Counted from the first letter of the stretch, positions 16,626 to 26,011 are shown. The stretch is 41,079 bases of DNA from Mycoplana rhizolycopersici (GCF_013378445.1 NZ_JABXYK010000028.1:1-41079); one strand, 5' to 3'. Notes: generated by a model from the letters alone, not told the origin. Program-made: numbers and translations.

Positions 16626-16733
16626 GAAGTTGAATGGTCTCGGATATCCAGCGCTTTGTCCTTCGACCAACGGGCCGGCGGTTCGTATCCCTTCAAGAGC
16701 TGAGGAGATCCTGCAAATGCGACCCACTCCGAC

Positions 16734-18926
16734 TTATGCCCTCATTCTTTGAGCTACGATTTGACCGCTAGAAGATGAGGTCAATACGAACGAGTTGAGC
16801 AAACCCTGGAGAGTTGCACTTTCGCTGGCCAAGGCAGCGCCAGCAGCGCTCATCTCTTCCACCATTGCTGCGTTCTGCTGTGTCGATTGATCCAGATGGT
16901 TCACCGCGACATTGACCTGTGAAAGACCGACTGCCTGTTCCTGCGCTGCGATCGCGATGGCGTCCACGTGACTTGCCGCTTCCTGCACGAGCTCGTCAAT
17001 CTCGGCCAGTCCGGTGCCTGTCTCCGAGACCAGTTCGACGCCCTGGCGAACTGCCAGTTCAGAATTGCCGATCAGCCCCGAGATTTCCCGGGCTGCCTGC
17101 GCCGAACGCTGGGCGAGCTCCCGGACTTCCTGGGCAACCACGGCAAACCCCTTGCCGGCCTCGCCGGCGCGGGCTGCCTCGACGCCCGCATTGAGAGCGA
17201 GCAGGTTTGTCTGGAAGGCAATCTGGTCGATCACACCGATAATTTGACTGATCTGGGTCGATGCCTGCTCGATCTTGTCCATCGCTGCCACGGCGTTTCG
17301 TACCACTTCACCGGAGCGATTTGCTCTTTCGCGTGCGCTCTTCGTTACGCTGCGGGCCAAATCCGAGCGTTTTGAAGTCGCCGTGACATTGGCTGTGATC
17401 TGTTCGAGTGCGGCGGCCGTCTCTTCGAGCGAGGCGGCCTGCTGCTCGGTGCGCCTCGACAGGTCATCCGAGGCCGAAGAAACCTCGGCTGCTCCGCCGG
17501 TGACGGTCGCGACCGATTGGCCAACACCGACCAGTGCGTGCCGTAACTGCACCACCGAGCGATTGAAGTCATGGCGAAGGTCTTCGAATTGCGGTGCAAA
17601 GGCCTCGTTTACCTCGCAAAGAAGGTCGCCGGCAGCAAGCTTTCTCAAGGCCTGGGCCAGTGTGCCGGTTGCCTTGTTCATGCGGGCTTCGGCCTCTGCC
17701 TCCGCTGCGATCTGCATCTCAACTCGGTCGCGTTCGGCCTGTTGGCGCGCGCGCTCTCCCTCCAGCTCCAGTTCGCGATTTCGGATCGCAGAAAGGCGGA
17801 AGACTTCTACCGCTTTGACCATGTCTCCGACTTCGTCCTTACGGTTGGCAGATTGCCCGGTTGGTTCGAGGTAACCCTCTGCCAATCTGCGCATCGAACT
17901 GACGAGTGCTTTCAGCGGACGGCTAATGGTTCCTGCCAGAAACACCGACAAGGCGATGACCAGAATGGCCCCGACGATGCAAAGGGTCAGAACCGTTCCA
18001 AGTCGGGTGAATGCGGCTGCGGCGATGGCGCGTGCCTCGTTGCCGAGACGTTCGAGGCTTGCCCTTTCAAGAGCCTTCATTGCGTCAATGCGCTGACTGG
18101 CGGCTGCAAACCAGCGATCAGCACTCAAGTCACCGGCCGCTGTTGAACCATTCGCGATCAAGGTTGACCGCGTCGTTTCGATCTCCTTCAATGCAGGAAT
18201 GGAGAGTTGTGAAGTGTAGGCGGATTGTAGTTCCTTTTGCTGTAAAGCCAGGAAGTTGTCGATCAGGCTATTTTGAGCGCCTGCCATACGGGCAAAGGGA
18301 GCAATAAGCTCGGGGTCAACGTCGCCCGACGTGATGAACCCGTTCGCGGTTGCGCGCTCCTGGCCTGCAATCTCCTTTGCCTGCATGAGCAGGTTATAGC
18401 CGATCATTTCGGCCGCGATCCTCGATCCAACACCTTGAAGGGAGAGTTCGGATACAAGGGCCGAGAGTTCACCAATCAGGCCACTGTAGAAGTCAAAGGA
18501 CTGCTTACCGGTGAAGGACAGCTTGTCGATGGATTGCCTTGTGCCGGACAGCTCTTGAAGCGCTTGTTGTGCCGAGGCCCAGCGGCGGTTCAGTTCCTTG
18601 TTTTCGAAACTGGCTATGGCGTCAGTGAGCTCTGGCAGTCTTACCAGACCCGCGTCGGTCGATTGACGCACCTTTGAAAGCGGCGTCCGGTCTGCGCTGC
18701 CCTTTGATCCGATGTATCCCGCACTCTGCCCCCGCTCGCTCTGGAGGACGTGGATCATCTCGCCAATGGCCGTGATGTTCTCACTCACCTTAGCGACGGT
18801 CTGCATCTGCCGGTATGAGCGCCAAGAGTCCAGAAGCTCCATCGACGCAAGGGTGAGGGCTGCAACCATAGGAAACATGATCGCAAGCCACAGGCGCCTG
18901 TTGATCGAAAAGTCGGTGATGCGCAT
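16734..18926 (-). CDS. Methyl-accepting chemotaxis protein with NIT sensor domain
   Basis: This is a 730-residue membrane chemoreceptor. TM1 is at about 12-30. A periplasmic helical NIT-type (nitrate/nitrite-sensing) domain follows, with [23 protein letters not shown] at its start. TM2 is at about 312-335. A HAMP linker ([18 protein letters not shown]) leads to the cytoplasmic signalling domain with the conserved hairpin [46 protein letters not shown]. The His/Arg-rich [13 protein letters not shown] motif is typical of NIT domains. It lies at the border of the denitrification genes, so a role in taxis towards nitrate or nitrite is likely. No NnrR-like box was seen upstream. Confidence 0.9.
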   Translation of the reverse strand: MRITDFSINRRLWLAIMFPMVAALTLASMELLDSWRSYRQMQTVAKVSENITAIGEMIHVLQSERGQSAGYIGSKGSADRTPLSKVRQSTDAGLVRLPELTDAIASFENKELNRRWASAQQALQELSGTRQSIDKLSFTGKQSFDFYSGLIGELSALVSELSLQGVGSRIAAEMIGYNLLMQAKEIAGQERATANGFITSGDVDPELIAPFARMAGAQNSLIDNFLALQQKELQSAYTSQLSIPALKEIETTRSTLIANGSTAAGDLSADRWFAAASQRIDAMKALERASLERLGNEARAIAAAAFTRLGTVLTLCIVGAILVIALSVFLAGTISRPLKALVSSMRRLAEGYLEPTGQSANRKDEVGDMVKAVEVFRLSAIRNRELELEGERARQQAERDRVEMQIAAEAEAEARMNKATGTLAQALRKLAAGDLLCEVNEAFAPQFEDLRHDFNRSVVQLRHALVGVGQSVATVTGGAAEVSSASDDLSRRTEQQAASLEETAAALEQITANVTATSKRSDLARSVTKSARERANRSGEVVRNAVAAMDKIEQASTQISQIIGVIDQIAFQTNLLALNAGVEAARAGEAGKGFAVVAQEVRELAQRSAQAAREISGLIGNSELAVRQGVELVSETGTGLAEIDELVQEAASHVDAIAIAAQEQAVGLSQVNVAVNHLDQSTQQNAAMVEEMSAAGAALASESATLQGLLNSFVLTSSSSGQIVAQRMRA

Positions 18927-19422
18927 CTTTCAGTCTATCCTGAGCTAGGGCATCATGCCGAATATCGTAACATCATGATACGATGTGAATTTTAGTGAGA
19001 ATTGATGTGTTCGGGTAAAGACTTGCCTAACGGACCCAAGCTCCGCTTGACGAAAGCCAAGGTTCAAACGAATAAACCTGAGCGTGCGTCGGTCTGCTGC
19101 GCATCTCGACAAGACGACCGTCGCCGGCTGCATGCTCAGCGTGTATGCCGTGTGTGCAAGGAGGCTGACGACAAGGCTGGGAAGTTTATCGCCTGTCGCC
19201 TGAATAATCGAAATCAAGCGACAGCATTCGCTCCATGAAGTAGCCGGCTGTATCCATTCCTACGCAGCCAACAGTCACGCATTCATGCATGTCGCAGATG
19301 GTATCACAGGCATATTCGCGCCGTGATCTCGAAGCGACCAGAGGAGGGCTTCTGTCGCGTCTCATGTCTCGGAGCAACCTCAGATAATTCATCATGATCC
19401 CGTTTGCCCTGATGCCATCGCC
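18927..19422. other. Gene-poor gap between the chemoreceptor and dnrN
   Basis: This is almost 500 bp without a convincing gene. The longest reading frame (minus strand, 19186-19395, 69 codons, four Cys) has no good start signal or family resemblance. The chemoreceptor promoter must lie in the first 100 bp. No terminator hairpin with a U-run was found downstream of dnrN. Confidence 0.5.
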
Positions 19423-20085
19423 CTAGACGGTGCCGCCGGTAAAGCGTGGAAAGAGGACTTCATTTTCCAGATGCATGTGCTGGATCAGATCGTCGGCAAA
19501 TTTCTTGGCGCCCGCGTAAAGCGCACGCCATGAAGTGCAGGCACCGTCCGGCAGATGAAATCCGCCCGTCACGTGCTCGAGCTCTGCCAGATGATCTACC
19601 TCGACCTCATGTTCGTGACGCATCTGTTCAATTGGTCTCGTCAGAATGTGATGGTCGCCGCGTTCCATGAGCGGGAAGAGCATAAGCTCCTCGCGATGCA
19701 TGTGGCTGTGGAGGTCGCTCTGGATACGCTCGAGGAGATTTGCTAGGCCGATCGGTGCATCGGGGTGATCGCGATGCACCCGCTCGACCTTGGCGGCAAG
19801 CGGGATCAATGAGATGAGATCTGCACGATGGGTATCGTGGTAGCGTGTCCTGAGATGATTGATCAGATCGACTGTGCCATCCGGTGCTTCAGTCGATGCG
19901 GCGTCGACAAGGCCCTGCAATTCGTCCACCAGTGTCTCCGGTGAGAGGCCTGCAGCTTCGGCCGCAGCCCCGATGCTGTCAGAGCCACCGCAGCAGAAGC
20001 TGATGCCATGACGGCGGAAAAGTGCCGCTGCACCGGGGAGGGAGGTGGCGATCTTTCCGACCGTCTGGCTTGCGTTGAGTTCCAT
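19423..20085 (-). CDS. dnrN: Di-iron protein for repair of iron-sulfur clusters (RIC/DnrN/ScdA)
   Basis: This is a 220-residue RIC-family protein. The N-terminal ScdA domain ends in the conserved HGISFCCGG (adjacent cysteines). The C-terminal hemerythrin-like domain has the iron-binding histidines in HLRTRYHDTHR, RVHRDHPD, LHSHMHREELMLFP, MRHEHEVE and IQHMHLENEVLFPRF. RIC proteins restore iron-sulfur clusters damaged by nitric oxide and occur in NnrR/DNR regulons of denitrifiers. AAGG eight bases upstream supports the ATG at 20085 over a GTG at 20094. A perfect NnrR-like palindrome at 20160-20173 indicates induction by NO, and the gene follows ubiTUV on the same strand. Confidence 0.93.
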   Translation of the reverse strand: MELNASQTVGKIATSLPGAAALFRRHGISFCCGGSDSIGAAAEAAGLSPETLVDELQGLVDAASTEAPDGTVDLINHLRTRYHDTHRADLISLIPLAAKVERVHRDHPDAPIGLANLLERIQSDLHSHMHREELMLFPLMERGDHHILTRPIEQMRHEHEVEVDHLAELEHVTGGFHLPDGACTSWRALYAGAKKFADDLIQHMHLENEVLFPRFTGGTV

Positions 20086-20159
20086 TGAGTTCACCTTGCT
20101 TGCGCTTCAATGCGTTATCGTTGTGGTCGCGACTATGGCGGGGAATGCCGATCCGATCG

Positions 20160-20173
20160 TTGCGTTTTCGCAA
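20160..20173. promoter_or_regulatory. NnrR-like box for dnrN
   Basis: TTGCGTTTTCGCAA is a perfect palindrome of the TTG-N8-CAA type, centred 81.5 bp before the dnrN ATG. A class II activator bound here would start transcription near 20125, giving a leader of about 40 nt. This is the most symmetrical of the boxes in the window. Confidence 0.75.
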
Positions 20174-20202
20174 ACAAGATGGGCGCTGTTCTCCCTTACG
20201 CT

Positions 20203-21120
20203 TCAGGATGCGTGGGCGGTGTTTTTCGCGCGCGATATCCAGGCGGCCCCCTCTCGGGCATGATGAAAGCCGTTGGAAAACTTGGCTGAGGGATAACAAT
20301 GCCCGATCAACGTGGCGGCTTCCTCAGGTCCCAGGCTTCCGGACAGCATTTCCCGAAAGATGGCGGCGATGCGCGCCATGTCGCAGTCCTGTGGTGAGAG
20401 ACGGAAGGCATTGACCCCGGCCTCCTGCAAGTCGGTCAGTTCGCCGAGCAGGAGTTGGCACGTGTGCGACATCGTCTGCACGCCATTGAGCACCAGGAAA
20501 GACTGGCGGTCGAGTGTCTTGATTGGCAGACCATCCGGTTCTTCGCCACAGACGAACTGACAATTGTCCTTGATCCGGCCCTTGGAACGGGCATGGGCGC
20601 AGCGCGCCGATATGGCCAGCGGCATGCGACCGAACACCATAACTTCGAGAGCCACATCAGAGGTATCTTCGGCGATCCTGGCAATCGAGCTGAAAGGAAG
20701 TTCGGGCGGAAGACAGATGCGGTCTGCCCCGCGTTGTGCCATTAAGCGCGCCGTTGGTCCGTTATAGACATTGATCAAGGGGCCGACGAGGTGTCGGCGG
20801 CCATTGATCAGGCCGATTGCGGAGAGATCGTTGACCTCTATTGCGTGGTCCGACGTCTCGATCAGCTCTTTCACAATCCGACTTTCTCGCTCCAAGGTGA
20901 CGAGCGCCAGCGAGGAAAAGGCCACCGATTTTCCCGCCCGTTCCAGGCGCTCCACCACCTCTGCCAAGTATGGCTCGATGAAATGCTGCCGTTTGGAGCA
21001 CACAGTCTCGCCGAGGATAATGCGATCCACGGGTGCTTCGTCTGCGATCCGATAATAGAAATCTCGCCATTTCGGGCCGTCCCAGAGATAGTAGACGGGG
21101 CCCAGTGTCAGTTCGGTCAT
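20203..21120 (-). CDS. ubiV: UbiV, oxygen-independent ubiquinone hydroxylation protein
   Basis: This 305-residue protein of the U32 peptidase-like family has a TIM-barrel start (LTLGPVYYLWDG...FYYRIAD). The four cluster cysteines are Cys 41 (GETVCSKR), Cys 174 (SARCAHARS), Cys 187 and Cys 191 (DNCQFVCGEE). UbiV forms a complex with UbiU; both carry [4Fe-4S] clusters and hydroxylate ubiquinone precursors without O2. GGAG six bases upstream supports the ATG at 21120 over the one at 21126, which overlaps the ubiU stop. It is the third gene of ubiTUV. The genes support respiration when oxygen-dependent UbiIHF hydroxylases cannot work. Confidence 0.93.
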   Translation of the reverse strand: MTELTLGPVYYLWDGPKWRDFYYRIADEAPVDRIILGETVCSKRQHFIEPYLAEVVERLERAGKSVAFSSLALVTLERESRIVKELIETSDHAIEVNDLSAIGLINGRRHLVGPLINVYNGPTARLMAQRGADRICLPPELPFSSIARIAEDTSDVALEVMVFGRMPLAISARCAHARSKGRIKDNCQFVCGEEPDGLPIKTLDRQSFLVLNGVQTMSHTCQLLLGELTDLQEAGVNAFRLSPQDCDMARIAAIFREMLSGSLGPEEAATLIGHCYPSAKFSNGFHHAREGAAWISRAKNTAHAS

Positions 21121-21122
21121 GC

Positions 21123-22100
21123 TCATCTCCAGCGCTTCTCATAGGCGCCGACCGTGGTCTTCTGCCCTTCGCTCAGCGCTCTCAGCCGGGCCAACAAGGG
21201 GCCACGCCCCGAGGGGGCGGTTGCGAGCACCTGGCGCAGCGTCGATACGACCTCGGCCACATAGGCTTTGCCGCGCTGACGTCCCTCAATTTTCAAGGCG
21301 GAGACACCGGCATCCTTCAAGGCTTCGATTTCGCCCATGACGTCGAGGGACACCGGGTCTTCGAAGGCGTAGCCACGGGCATCGCCGATGTCGAAACGCC
21401 CCTTGCAAAGCGTGGGATAACCAGCGGCCTCGCCTTGGCTGAAGCGGTTGATCGTATAGGTGCCGAGCTCTGACACCATGTCGGAGCCGTCCTGTCGGTA
21501 CCGCACATGGCTCGCCGGGGAGCAGACGCCGTTCATATTGGGCGATTTGCCGGTGGCGTAGGATGAAAGCGAGCAGCGTCCCTCGGCCATGACGCAAAGC
21601 CCGCCGAAAACAAAGACCTCGATCTCGCATTTGACCTTGCGACCAATGCGGGCAATGTCGCCGATCGTCAGCGTTCTCGGCAACACGACCCGTTTTGCGT
21701 CGAAGGCTTCGACGAGAAAGTTGATCGCTTCGGGATTGGAAGCAGACGCTTGGACCGAAACATGCAAGCGCTGCTCTGGATAGTGTTCCCTGACATGGGC
21801 CATGAGGCCGAAATCGGCCAGGATCAGCGCATCGGCACCGAGCCTTACCGCGTCGGCCGCCGCGCTATACCAGATCTCTTCGTTGCCAGCCCGCATGAAG
21901 GTATTGAGGGCGACAAATGTCATGCAGCCTTTCTTGCGGGCATAGACAATTGCGTCGCGCAGTTCGTCCCGGCTGAAATTGAGGCCGGGAAAATTGCGGG
22001 CATTGGTCTCGTCGCGGAAGCCGCAATAGACCGCATCAGCGCCTGCATCGACGGCTTCACGAAATGCGGCTGGTGTTCCCGCCGGACAGATCAGTTCCAT
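21123..22100 (-). CDS. ubiU: UbiU, oxygen-independent ubiquinone hydroxylation protein
   Basis: This is a 325-residue U32-family protein. The N-terminal barrel begins MELICPAGTPAAFREAVDAGADAVYCG. Iron-sulfur ligands are Cys in FGGLCVMAEGRC, NGVCSPASH and TLCKGRF, matching the family spacing. It is the partner of UbiV in anaerobic ring hydroxylation. Its ATG overlaps the last base of the ubiT stop (TGATG), with GGGAG eight bases upstream, and its stop overlaps the start region of ubiV. The whole operon is therefore tightly coupled. Confidence 0.95.
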   Translation of the reverse strand: MELICPAGTPAAFREAVDAGADAVYCGFRDETNARNFPGLNFSRDELRDAIVYARKKGCMTFVALNTFMRAGNEEIWYSAAADAVRLGADALILADFGLMAHVREHYPEQRLHVSVQASASNPEAINFLVEAFDAKRVVLPRTLTIGDIARIGRKVKCEIEVFVFGGLCVMAEGRCSLSSYATGKSPNMNGVCSPASHVRYRQDGSDMVSELGTYTINRFSQGEAAGYPTLCKGRFDIGDARGYAFEDPVSLDVMGEIEALKDAGVSALKIEGRQRGKAYVAEVVSTLRQVLATAPSGRGPLLARLRALSEGQKTTVGAYEKRWR

Positions 22101-22603
22101 CACCGGATCTCCCTCAGCGACCGGCTTCGGATTTCCACGGCCAGCCTGTGAACGACGGGGGCGGCCGGTCCCCCGATCCGCGCGAGATCACGCGGAAGGT
22201 CGATATCGCAGTCATCAAGTGCGTTTCTCATCGCAAGCATGGCCTCCATGTCTCCGATCACCTTCAGGTCGCGGGAAAAGAACAGCGCATCAGCATCACA
22301 ACGCCCCTCAAGGAGTGCCAGCAGTGTTACCAGCGGGGCCTCGACACCCGCATCCGCTGTGAAGGTATCGCCTTTGCGCAACACAGTGAGATGAGGGCCG
22401 CCAGGCTCGATGAGGAAGACGAGGGGTAGGTCCGTTGGAGCAAACGAAAAGCGGCAGCTTTTGTATGTGCCAAGGCGCTCGAACATATCGCCATGAGCTA
22501 GGAGCAGGAGCTTGAAAAGGCGACCTGCAACGAGCTCAATTGGCACGAGCGGCATGAGCGGCACGGCTTTCAGCGGGAGAGCCAGAATGGATGTTATCTG
22601 CAT
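22100..22603 (-). CDS. ubiT: UbiT, SCP2-domain lipid-binding accessory factor
   Basis: This 167-residue SCP2-fold protein has a hydrophobic N-terminus (LPLKAVPLMPLVPIELVAGRLFKLLLL). A sterol-carrier-like core follows with LVFLIEPGGPHLTV, TADAGVEAPLVTLLALLEGRCDADALFFSRDLKVIGDMEAML. UbiT is the anaerobic counterpart of UbiJ and presents isoprenoid ubiquinone intermediates to the UbiU-UbiV hydroxylase. It is the first gene of the operon. The leader has no clear ribosome-binding site. Two TTG-N8-CAA boxes lie in the shared promoter with ubiD. Confidence 0.92.
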   Translation of the reverse strand: MQITSILALPLKAVPLMPLVPIELVAGRLFKLLLLAHGDMFERLGTYKSCRFSFAPTDLPLVFLIEPGGPHLTVLRKGDTFTADAGVEAPLVTLLALLEGRCDADALFFSRDLKVIGDMEAMLAMRNALDDCDIDLPRDLARIGGPAAPVVHRLAVEIRSRSLREIR

Positions 22604-22620
22604 TGCGCCAATTTTGATGG

Positions 22621-22634
22621 TTGAACCGGCGCAA
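22621..22634. promoter_or_regulatory. CRP/FNR-family box 1 in the ubiT-ubiD promoter
   Basis: TTGAACCGGCGCAA fits TTG-N8-CAA. It is only 25 bp from the ubiT start, too close to activate ubiT, but 83 bp from the ubiD start. Bound at -41.5 it would start ubiD transcription near 22669, with a leader of about 42 nt. Confidence 0.6.
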
Positions 22635-22661
22635 ACCTATGGGAACGGCCGACAATCCAGA

Positions 22662-22675
22662 TTGCTCCAGCGCAA
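22662..22675. promoter_or_regulatory. CRP/FNR-family box 2 in the ubiT-ubiD promoter
   Basis: TTGCTCCAGCGCAA fits TTG-N8-CAA and ends GCGCAA like box 1. Its centre is exactly 41 bp from that of box 1. It is placed to drive ubiT (start near 22627). The two promoters would thus cross, each using the box nearer the opposite gene. Confidence 0.6.
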
Positions 22676-22710
22676 AGACGTAACCGAATTCACAGGTCAT
22701 AGCGGTCCGC

Positions 22711-24234
22711 ATGACACAGAACGCACCGCCTCGTCGCTACGACGGTCTTCAAGCTTTCATGACCGAACTGGAAAAGCGAGGACGGCTTATCCGCGTCTCG
22801 CGGCCGGTGAGCCTTGTTCATGAGATTACCGAAATCCACAGGCGCGTCCTGGCAGAGGGAGGCCCGGCCTTGCTCTTTGAGCGCCCGGTCCGGTCGGACG
22901 GTGCAGTGTCAGAGATACCGCTGCTTGCCAATCTGTTCGGCACGCGCGAGCGGATCGAACTTGGCTATGGCATCCCTGGCGGCAAGATTGGCGATCTCGC
23001 GGACCTTCTGGCCGAATTGCGCGAACCTAGACCGCCGGCGTCGCTCCGGGATGCCTTGAAGAAACTGCCTGTGCTTCGCTCCGCCATGGCGCTGGGATGC
23101 CGTAGGGTGTCTCATGCCGAATGCCAGGATATCGTGTTCGAAGGCGAGGCCGTTGATCTCAATCGCCTGCCGATCCAGTGGTGCTGGCCGGGCGAACCGG
23201 CACCGCTGATCACCTGGGGGCTGGTCGTCACCGCGTCGCCTTGTGATCCCAAGGATGTTAATGTCGGCGTCTACCGCCTGCAAGCGCTGGACCGCAGGCG
23301 GTTGATCACGCGCTGGCTTGCCCATCGTGGTGCTGCAAAACACTTCCGGCAGTGGCAGGCCGTGGGGCGGCATATGCCTATGGCGGTCGTGATCGGCGCT
23401 GATCCTCAGACAATCCTCGCAGCCGTTATGCCGCTGCCAGAGACCATGAGCGAGCTTTCATTCGCCGGTGTGCTCCGAGGAAAGCGTAGCCGCGTGGTGC
23501 GGGCGCTCACCCAGCCCCTAGATATTCCGGCCACTGCGGAAATCGTGCTGGAAGGGACTGTTTCTATCGCGGAGACTGCGCTTGAGGGGCCTTATGGCGA
23601 CCACACGGGCTACTATAATTCTGTCGAGCCGTTTCCCGTCATGCACTTGAGTGCGATGACGATGCGGCAGAATCCGGTTTACCTCTCTACCTTCACCGGC
23701 CGCCCCCCGGATGAACCTTCTGTGCTCGGAGAGGCAATGAATGCTCTCTTCCTTCCCCTCGTAAAGCGCCAGTTTCCAGAGATTGTCGATCTGTATCTGC
23801 CTCCAGAAGCCTGTTCCTACCGGGCGATCGTCGTCTCGCTCGACAAGCGCTATCCGGGGCAAGCCCGCCGGATCATGCTCGGGCTTTGGTCGATGCTGCC
23901 GCAGTTTAGCTACACCAAGCTCATCATCGTGGTCGATGCCGATGTTGACGTCAGAAACTGGAGCGATGTCATCTGGGCGCTTTCCACCCGGTTCGACGCC
24001 TCCCGCGATCTGGTGGTGGTGGATAACACACCCATCGACTACCTCGATTTTGCCTCTCCCAAGCCTGGGCTCGGTGGAAAGCTGGGTCTCGATGCCACCA
24101 ACAAGCTTGGCGCAGAAACTGATCGGGAATGGGGCCGCGTGCTGCAAATGACGTCGGAGGTCTCGGCGCGCGTCGATGCGATCTGGCGCGAACTTGGAGT
24201 TGGATCCCTTAAGACAAGGGAAGGTGAGCCATGA
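22711..24234 (+). CDS. ubiD: UbiD-family decarboxylase
   Basis: This 507-residue protein has the UbiD pattern: YDGLQAFMTELEKRGRLIRV at the start, GPALLFERPVRSD, the prenyl-FMN-binding part around NVGVYRLQALDRR, and the catalytic ALEGPYGDHTGYYN with the essential Glu-x-x-x-Asp region. SPDEPS-like (PPDEPSVLGEAMN) and C-terminal LDATNKLGAETDREW segments follow. UbiD removes the carboxyl group from octaprenyl- or decaprenyl-hydroxybenzoate, using prenylated FMN supplied by UbiX. It is divergent from ubiTUV and overlaps ubiX by four bases. No strong ribosome-binding site precedes the ATG. A broader aromatic-acid decarboxylase role cannot be excluded. Confidence 0.92.
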   Translation: MTQNAPPRRYDGLQAFMTELEKRGRLIRVSRPVSLVHEITEIHRRVLAEGGPALLFERPVRSDGAVSEIPLLANLFGTRERIELGYGIPGGKIGDLADLLAELREPRPPASLRDALKKLPVLRSAMALGCRRVSHAECQDIVFEGEAVDLNRLPIQWCWPGEPAPLITWGLVVTASPCDPKDVNVGVYRLQALDRRRLITRWLAHRGAAKHFRQWQAVGRHMPMAVVIGADPQTILAAVMPLPETMSELSFAGVLRGKRSRVVRALTQPLDIPATAEIVLEGTVSIAETALEGPYGDHTGYYNSVEPFPVMHLSAMTMRQNPVYLSTFTGRPPDEPSVLGEAMNALFLPLVKRQFPEIVDLYLPPEACSYRAIVVSLDKRYPGQARRIMLGLWSMLPQFSYTKLIIVVDADVDVRNWSDVIWALSTRFDASRDLVVVDNTPIDYLDFASPKPGLGGKLGLDATNKLGAETDREWGRVLQMTSEVSARVDAIWRELGVGSLKTREGEP

Positions 24235-24800
24235 TGAGGCGTGTCATTCTCGGCATGTCCGGTGCTTCGGGGGCGGCGATCGGTCTTCAGGTCGGCCGGC
24301 TCCTGACGGCCATGGATGATGTTGAACTGCATCTCGTCGTCACGTCAGCAGCGCGCCGGACAATCGCACATGAGGCGGGCAACGATGCGCTGGGGCGGCT
24401 AATCGGACTCGCAGCTCATTTCCATTCGGAAAGCGATATCGGTGCATCGATTGGCAGCGGATCGTTCCGCACGGTCGGTATGATCGTCGCCCCCTGTTCG
24501 ATGCGGTCTCTTGCCGCGATCTCGACCGGGATCACAGACAATCTTCTCACTCGCGCCGCCGATGTGCAGCTCAAGGAGCGTCGCAGGCTGGTTCTCCTTG
24601 CCCGCGAAACGCCGCTTCACCTCGGGCACCTGCGCAACATGGTGGCGGTGACCGAGATGGGGGCGGTGGTGATGCCGCCGGTCCCCTCTTTCTACCGCAA
24701 TCCAGCGAACGTAGAGGATCTGGTCGCCCATATTGCAGCTCGTGCCGTAGATCTGCTTGGGTTGACGGATGCACCCTTGATACCCGAGTGGAGAGGGTGA
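24231..24800 (+). CDS. ubiX: UbiX flavin prenyltransferase
   Basis: This 189-residue flavoprotein shows the UbiX signature: RRVILGMSGASGAAIGLQVGRLL (FMN-binding start), VVTSAARRTIAHE, GMIVAPCSMRSLAAISTGITDNLLTRAADVQLKERRRLVLLARETPLHLGHLRNM. It transfers dimethylallyl to FMN to make the UbiD cofactor. Its ATG overlaps the ubiD stop. Convergent nnrS ends 19 bp downstream. Confidence 0.95.
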   Translation: MMRRVILGMSGASGAAIGLQVGRLLTAMDDVELHLVVTSAARRTIAHEAGNDALGRLIGLAAHFHSESDIGASIGSGSFRTVGMIVAPCSMRSLAAISTGITDNLLTRAADVQLKERRRLVLLARETPLHLGHLRNMVAVTEMGAVVMPPVPSFYRNPANVEDLVAHIAARAVDLLGLTDAPLIPEWRG

Positions 24801-24819
24801 GGGCGCCAAGGCTCCCCTC

Positions 24820-26010
24820 CTATCCCTTTCGCGCGATCAAGGGCATGTAAAAGACCATGTAACCCAGGAATGCCACGATCCACGCGATGCCTGCGATCGG
24901 CAATAACAGCATGGTATGCTGCGGCCAAATTGCGAGCGAAATCCTCAGCAGTGCCGAGAGGATGATTGGTGCATAGATGAGCCAGGTTGTCGTGGGGGGC
25001 GACGTCAGCGCCTGAACCGTATGGCCTCTCGTGGCGCGGGTCATCACCGCCAACGTCACGACCCCGACCCCACCTGTCGTCCAGGCATGGATGCCTGCCG
25101 AGGCGAAGCCGGAGTGGTCCAACAGCATCGACAGGCCGGTCAGCAAAAAGCCTAAGGGAATGAAGAGATAGCCGACATGCAGGATCGTCACGAGGGGCTC
25201 CCCAAGCGTGCGCTCGGGGCACCATCTTGCCTGTCGCACGAGATGAGCAAGGCTGGCGACAAGCATCAGCAGCCCCGTGGGAAACTGGAGGCTTTCAAGA
25301 CCGCCGCCGACAGCGATCCACATCGCCATTGAAAGGCTCCCAAGGATCATGACGGCCAGATCGAAACGGGCGAAATTCTGCGGCAGCCGTCCCGGATTGT
25401 TCGCTTTCAGCCAGTTGCCGGTAAATGCCGGAATGATGCGCCCTGCGACCAGGGAGATGAGGACGAGGATCGCGGACAGGGCCAGACGGTCGGCGATTTC
25501 GACGCGTCCATAGCGCTCAATCTCGACATGGAAGAGAACCTGGGCGGCGCTCAGCAGCGCCAGAACGGCGACGATCTTGTAATTGCGTCGGTTCGAGGCA
25601 GCGACCAGTTCCTTCAGGACGAAGATGGCGAGCACCGGCAGGAAGGTGAGCGCGACGAGCATTGCGCCGAGCATGCCCGTCAGTTCCGAGAGGCTGATCG
25701 TCAGACGCCCGGCGAACCAGAGAAGAAACAGCGCCAGAAGAGGCATGCCCTTCAAACCGGGCCTGCCGGTCCAGTTCGGCACGGCGGTGAGAAGAAACCC
25801 TGCTATCACGGCCGGGACGAAGCCGAAGAGAAGCTCGTGCTGGTGCCAGGCCACTGGCGGCAAAAGGGTTGGCACATGCATGAAGCCGAGGAACCAGGGG
25901 ACCCAGATCGCGATGGATAGGGCGGCGACAAGCGCGCTGCCCGGAAAGAACAGGCGGAATCCGCCTGACAAGAGACGCTTTGGGATGGAGGGGCCGGAAA
26001 GTGTGGTCAT
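24820..26010 (-). CDS. nnrS: NnrS-family membrane protein
   Basis: This 396-residue polytopic heme/copper-type membrane protein has about 12 predicted TM segments. Typical motifs are GFRLFFPGSALVAAL, VAWHQHELLFGFVPAVIAGFLLTAVPNWTGR, RIIPAFTGNWL and MTRATRGHTV. NnrS is needed for tolerance to NO and full expression of denitrification genes in several Proteobacteria; its exact role is unsettled. AAAGG seven bases before the ATG at 26010 fixes this start; an upstream in-frame extension to 26253 overlaps the preceding gene and is artefactual. It is the last gene of the ABC-NnrS operon. Confidence 0.93.
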   Translation of the reverse strand: MTTLSGPSIPKRLLSGGFRLFFPGSALVAALSIAIWVPWFLGFMHVPTLLPPVAWHQHELLFGFVPAVIAGFLLTAVPNWTGRPGLKGMPLLALFLLWFAGRLTISLSELTGMLGAMLVALTFLPVLAIFVLKELVAASNRRNYKIVAVLALLSAAQVLFHVEIERYGRVEIADRLALSAILVLISLVAGRIIPAFTGNWLKANNPGRLPQNFARFDLAVMILGSLSMAMWIAVGGGLESLQFPTGLLMLVASLAHLVRQARWCPERTLGEPLVTILHVGYLFIPLGFLLTGLSMLLDHSGFASAGIHAWTTGGVGVVTLAVMTRATRGHTVQALTSPPTTTWLIYAPIILSALLRISLAIWPQHTMLLLPIAGIAWIVAFLGYMVFYMPLIARKG

Positions 26011-26011
26011 G

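Noticed and set aside
18945-19395. Small reading frames in the gap before dnrN
   Set aside because: No start signals, no family resemblance and no operon position; judged non-coding.
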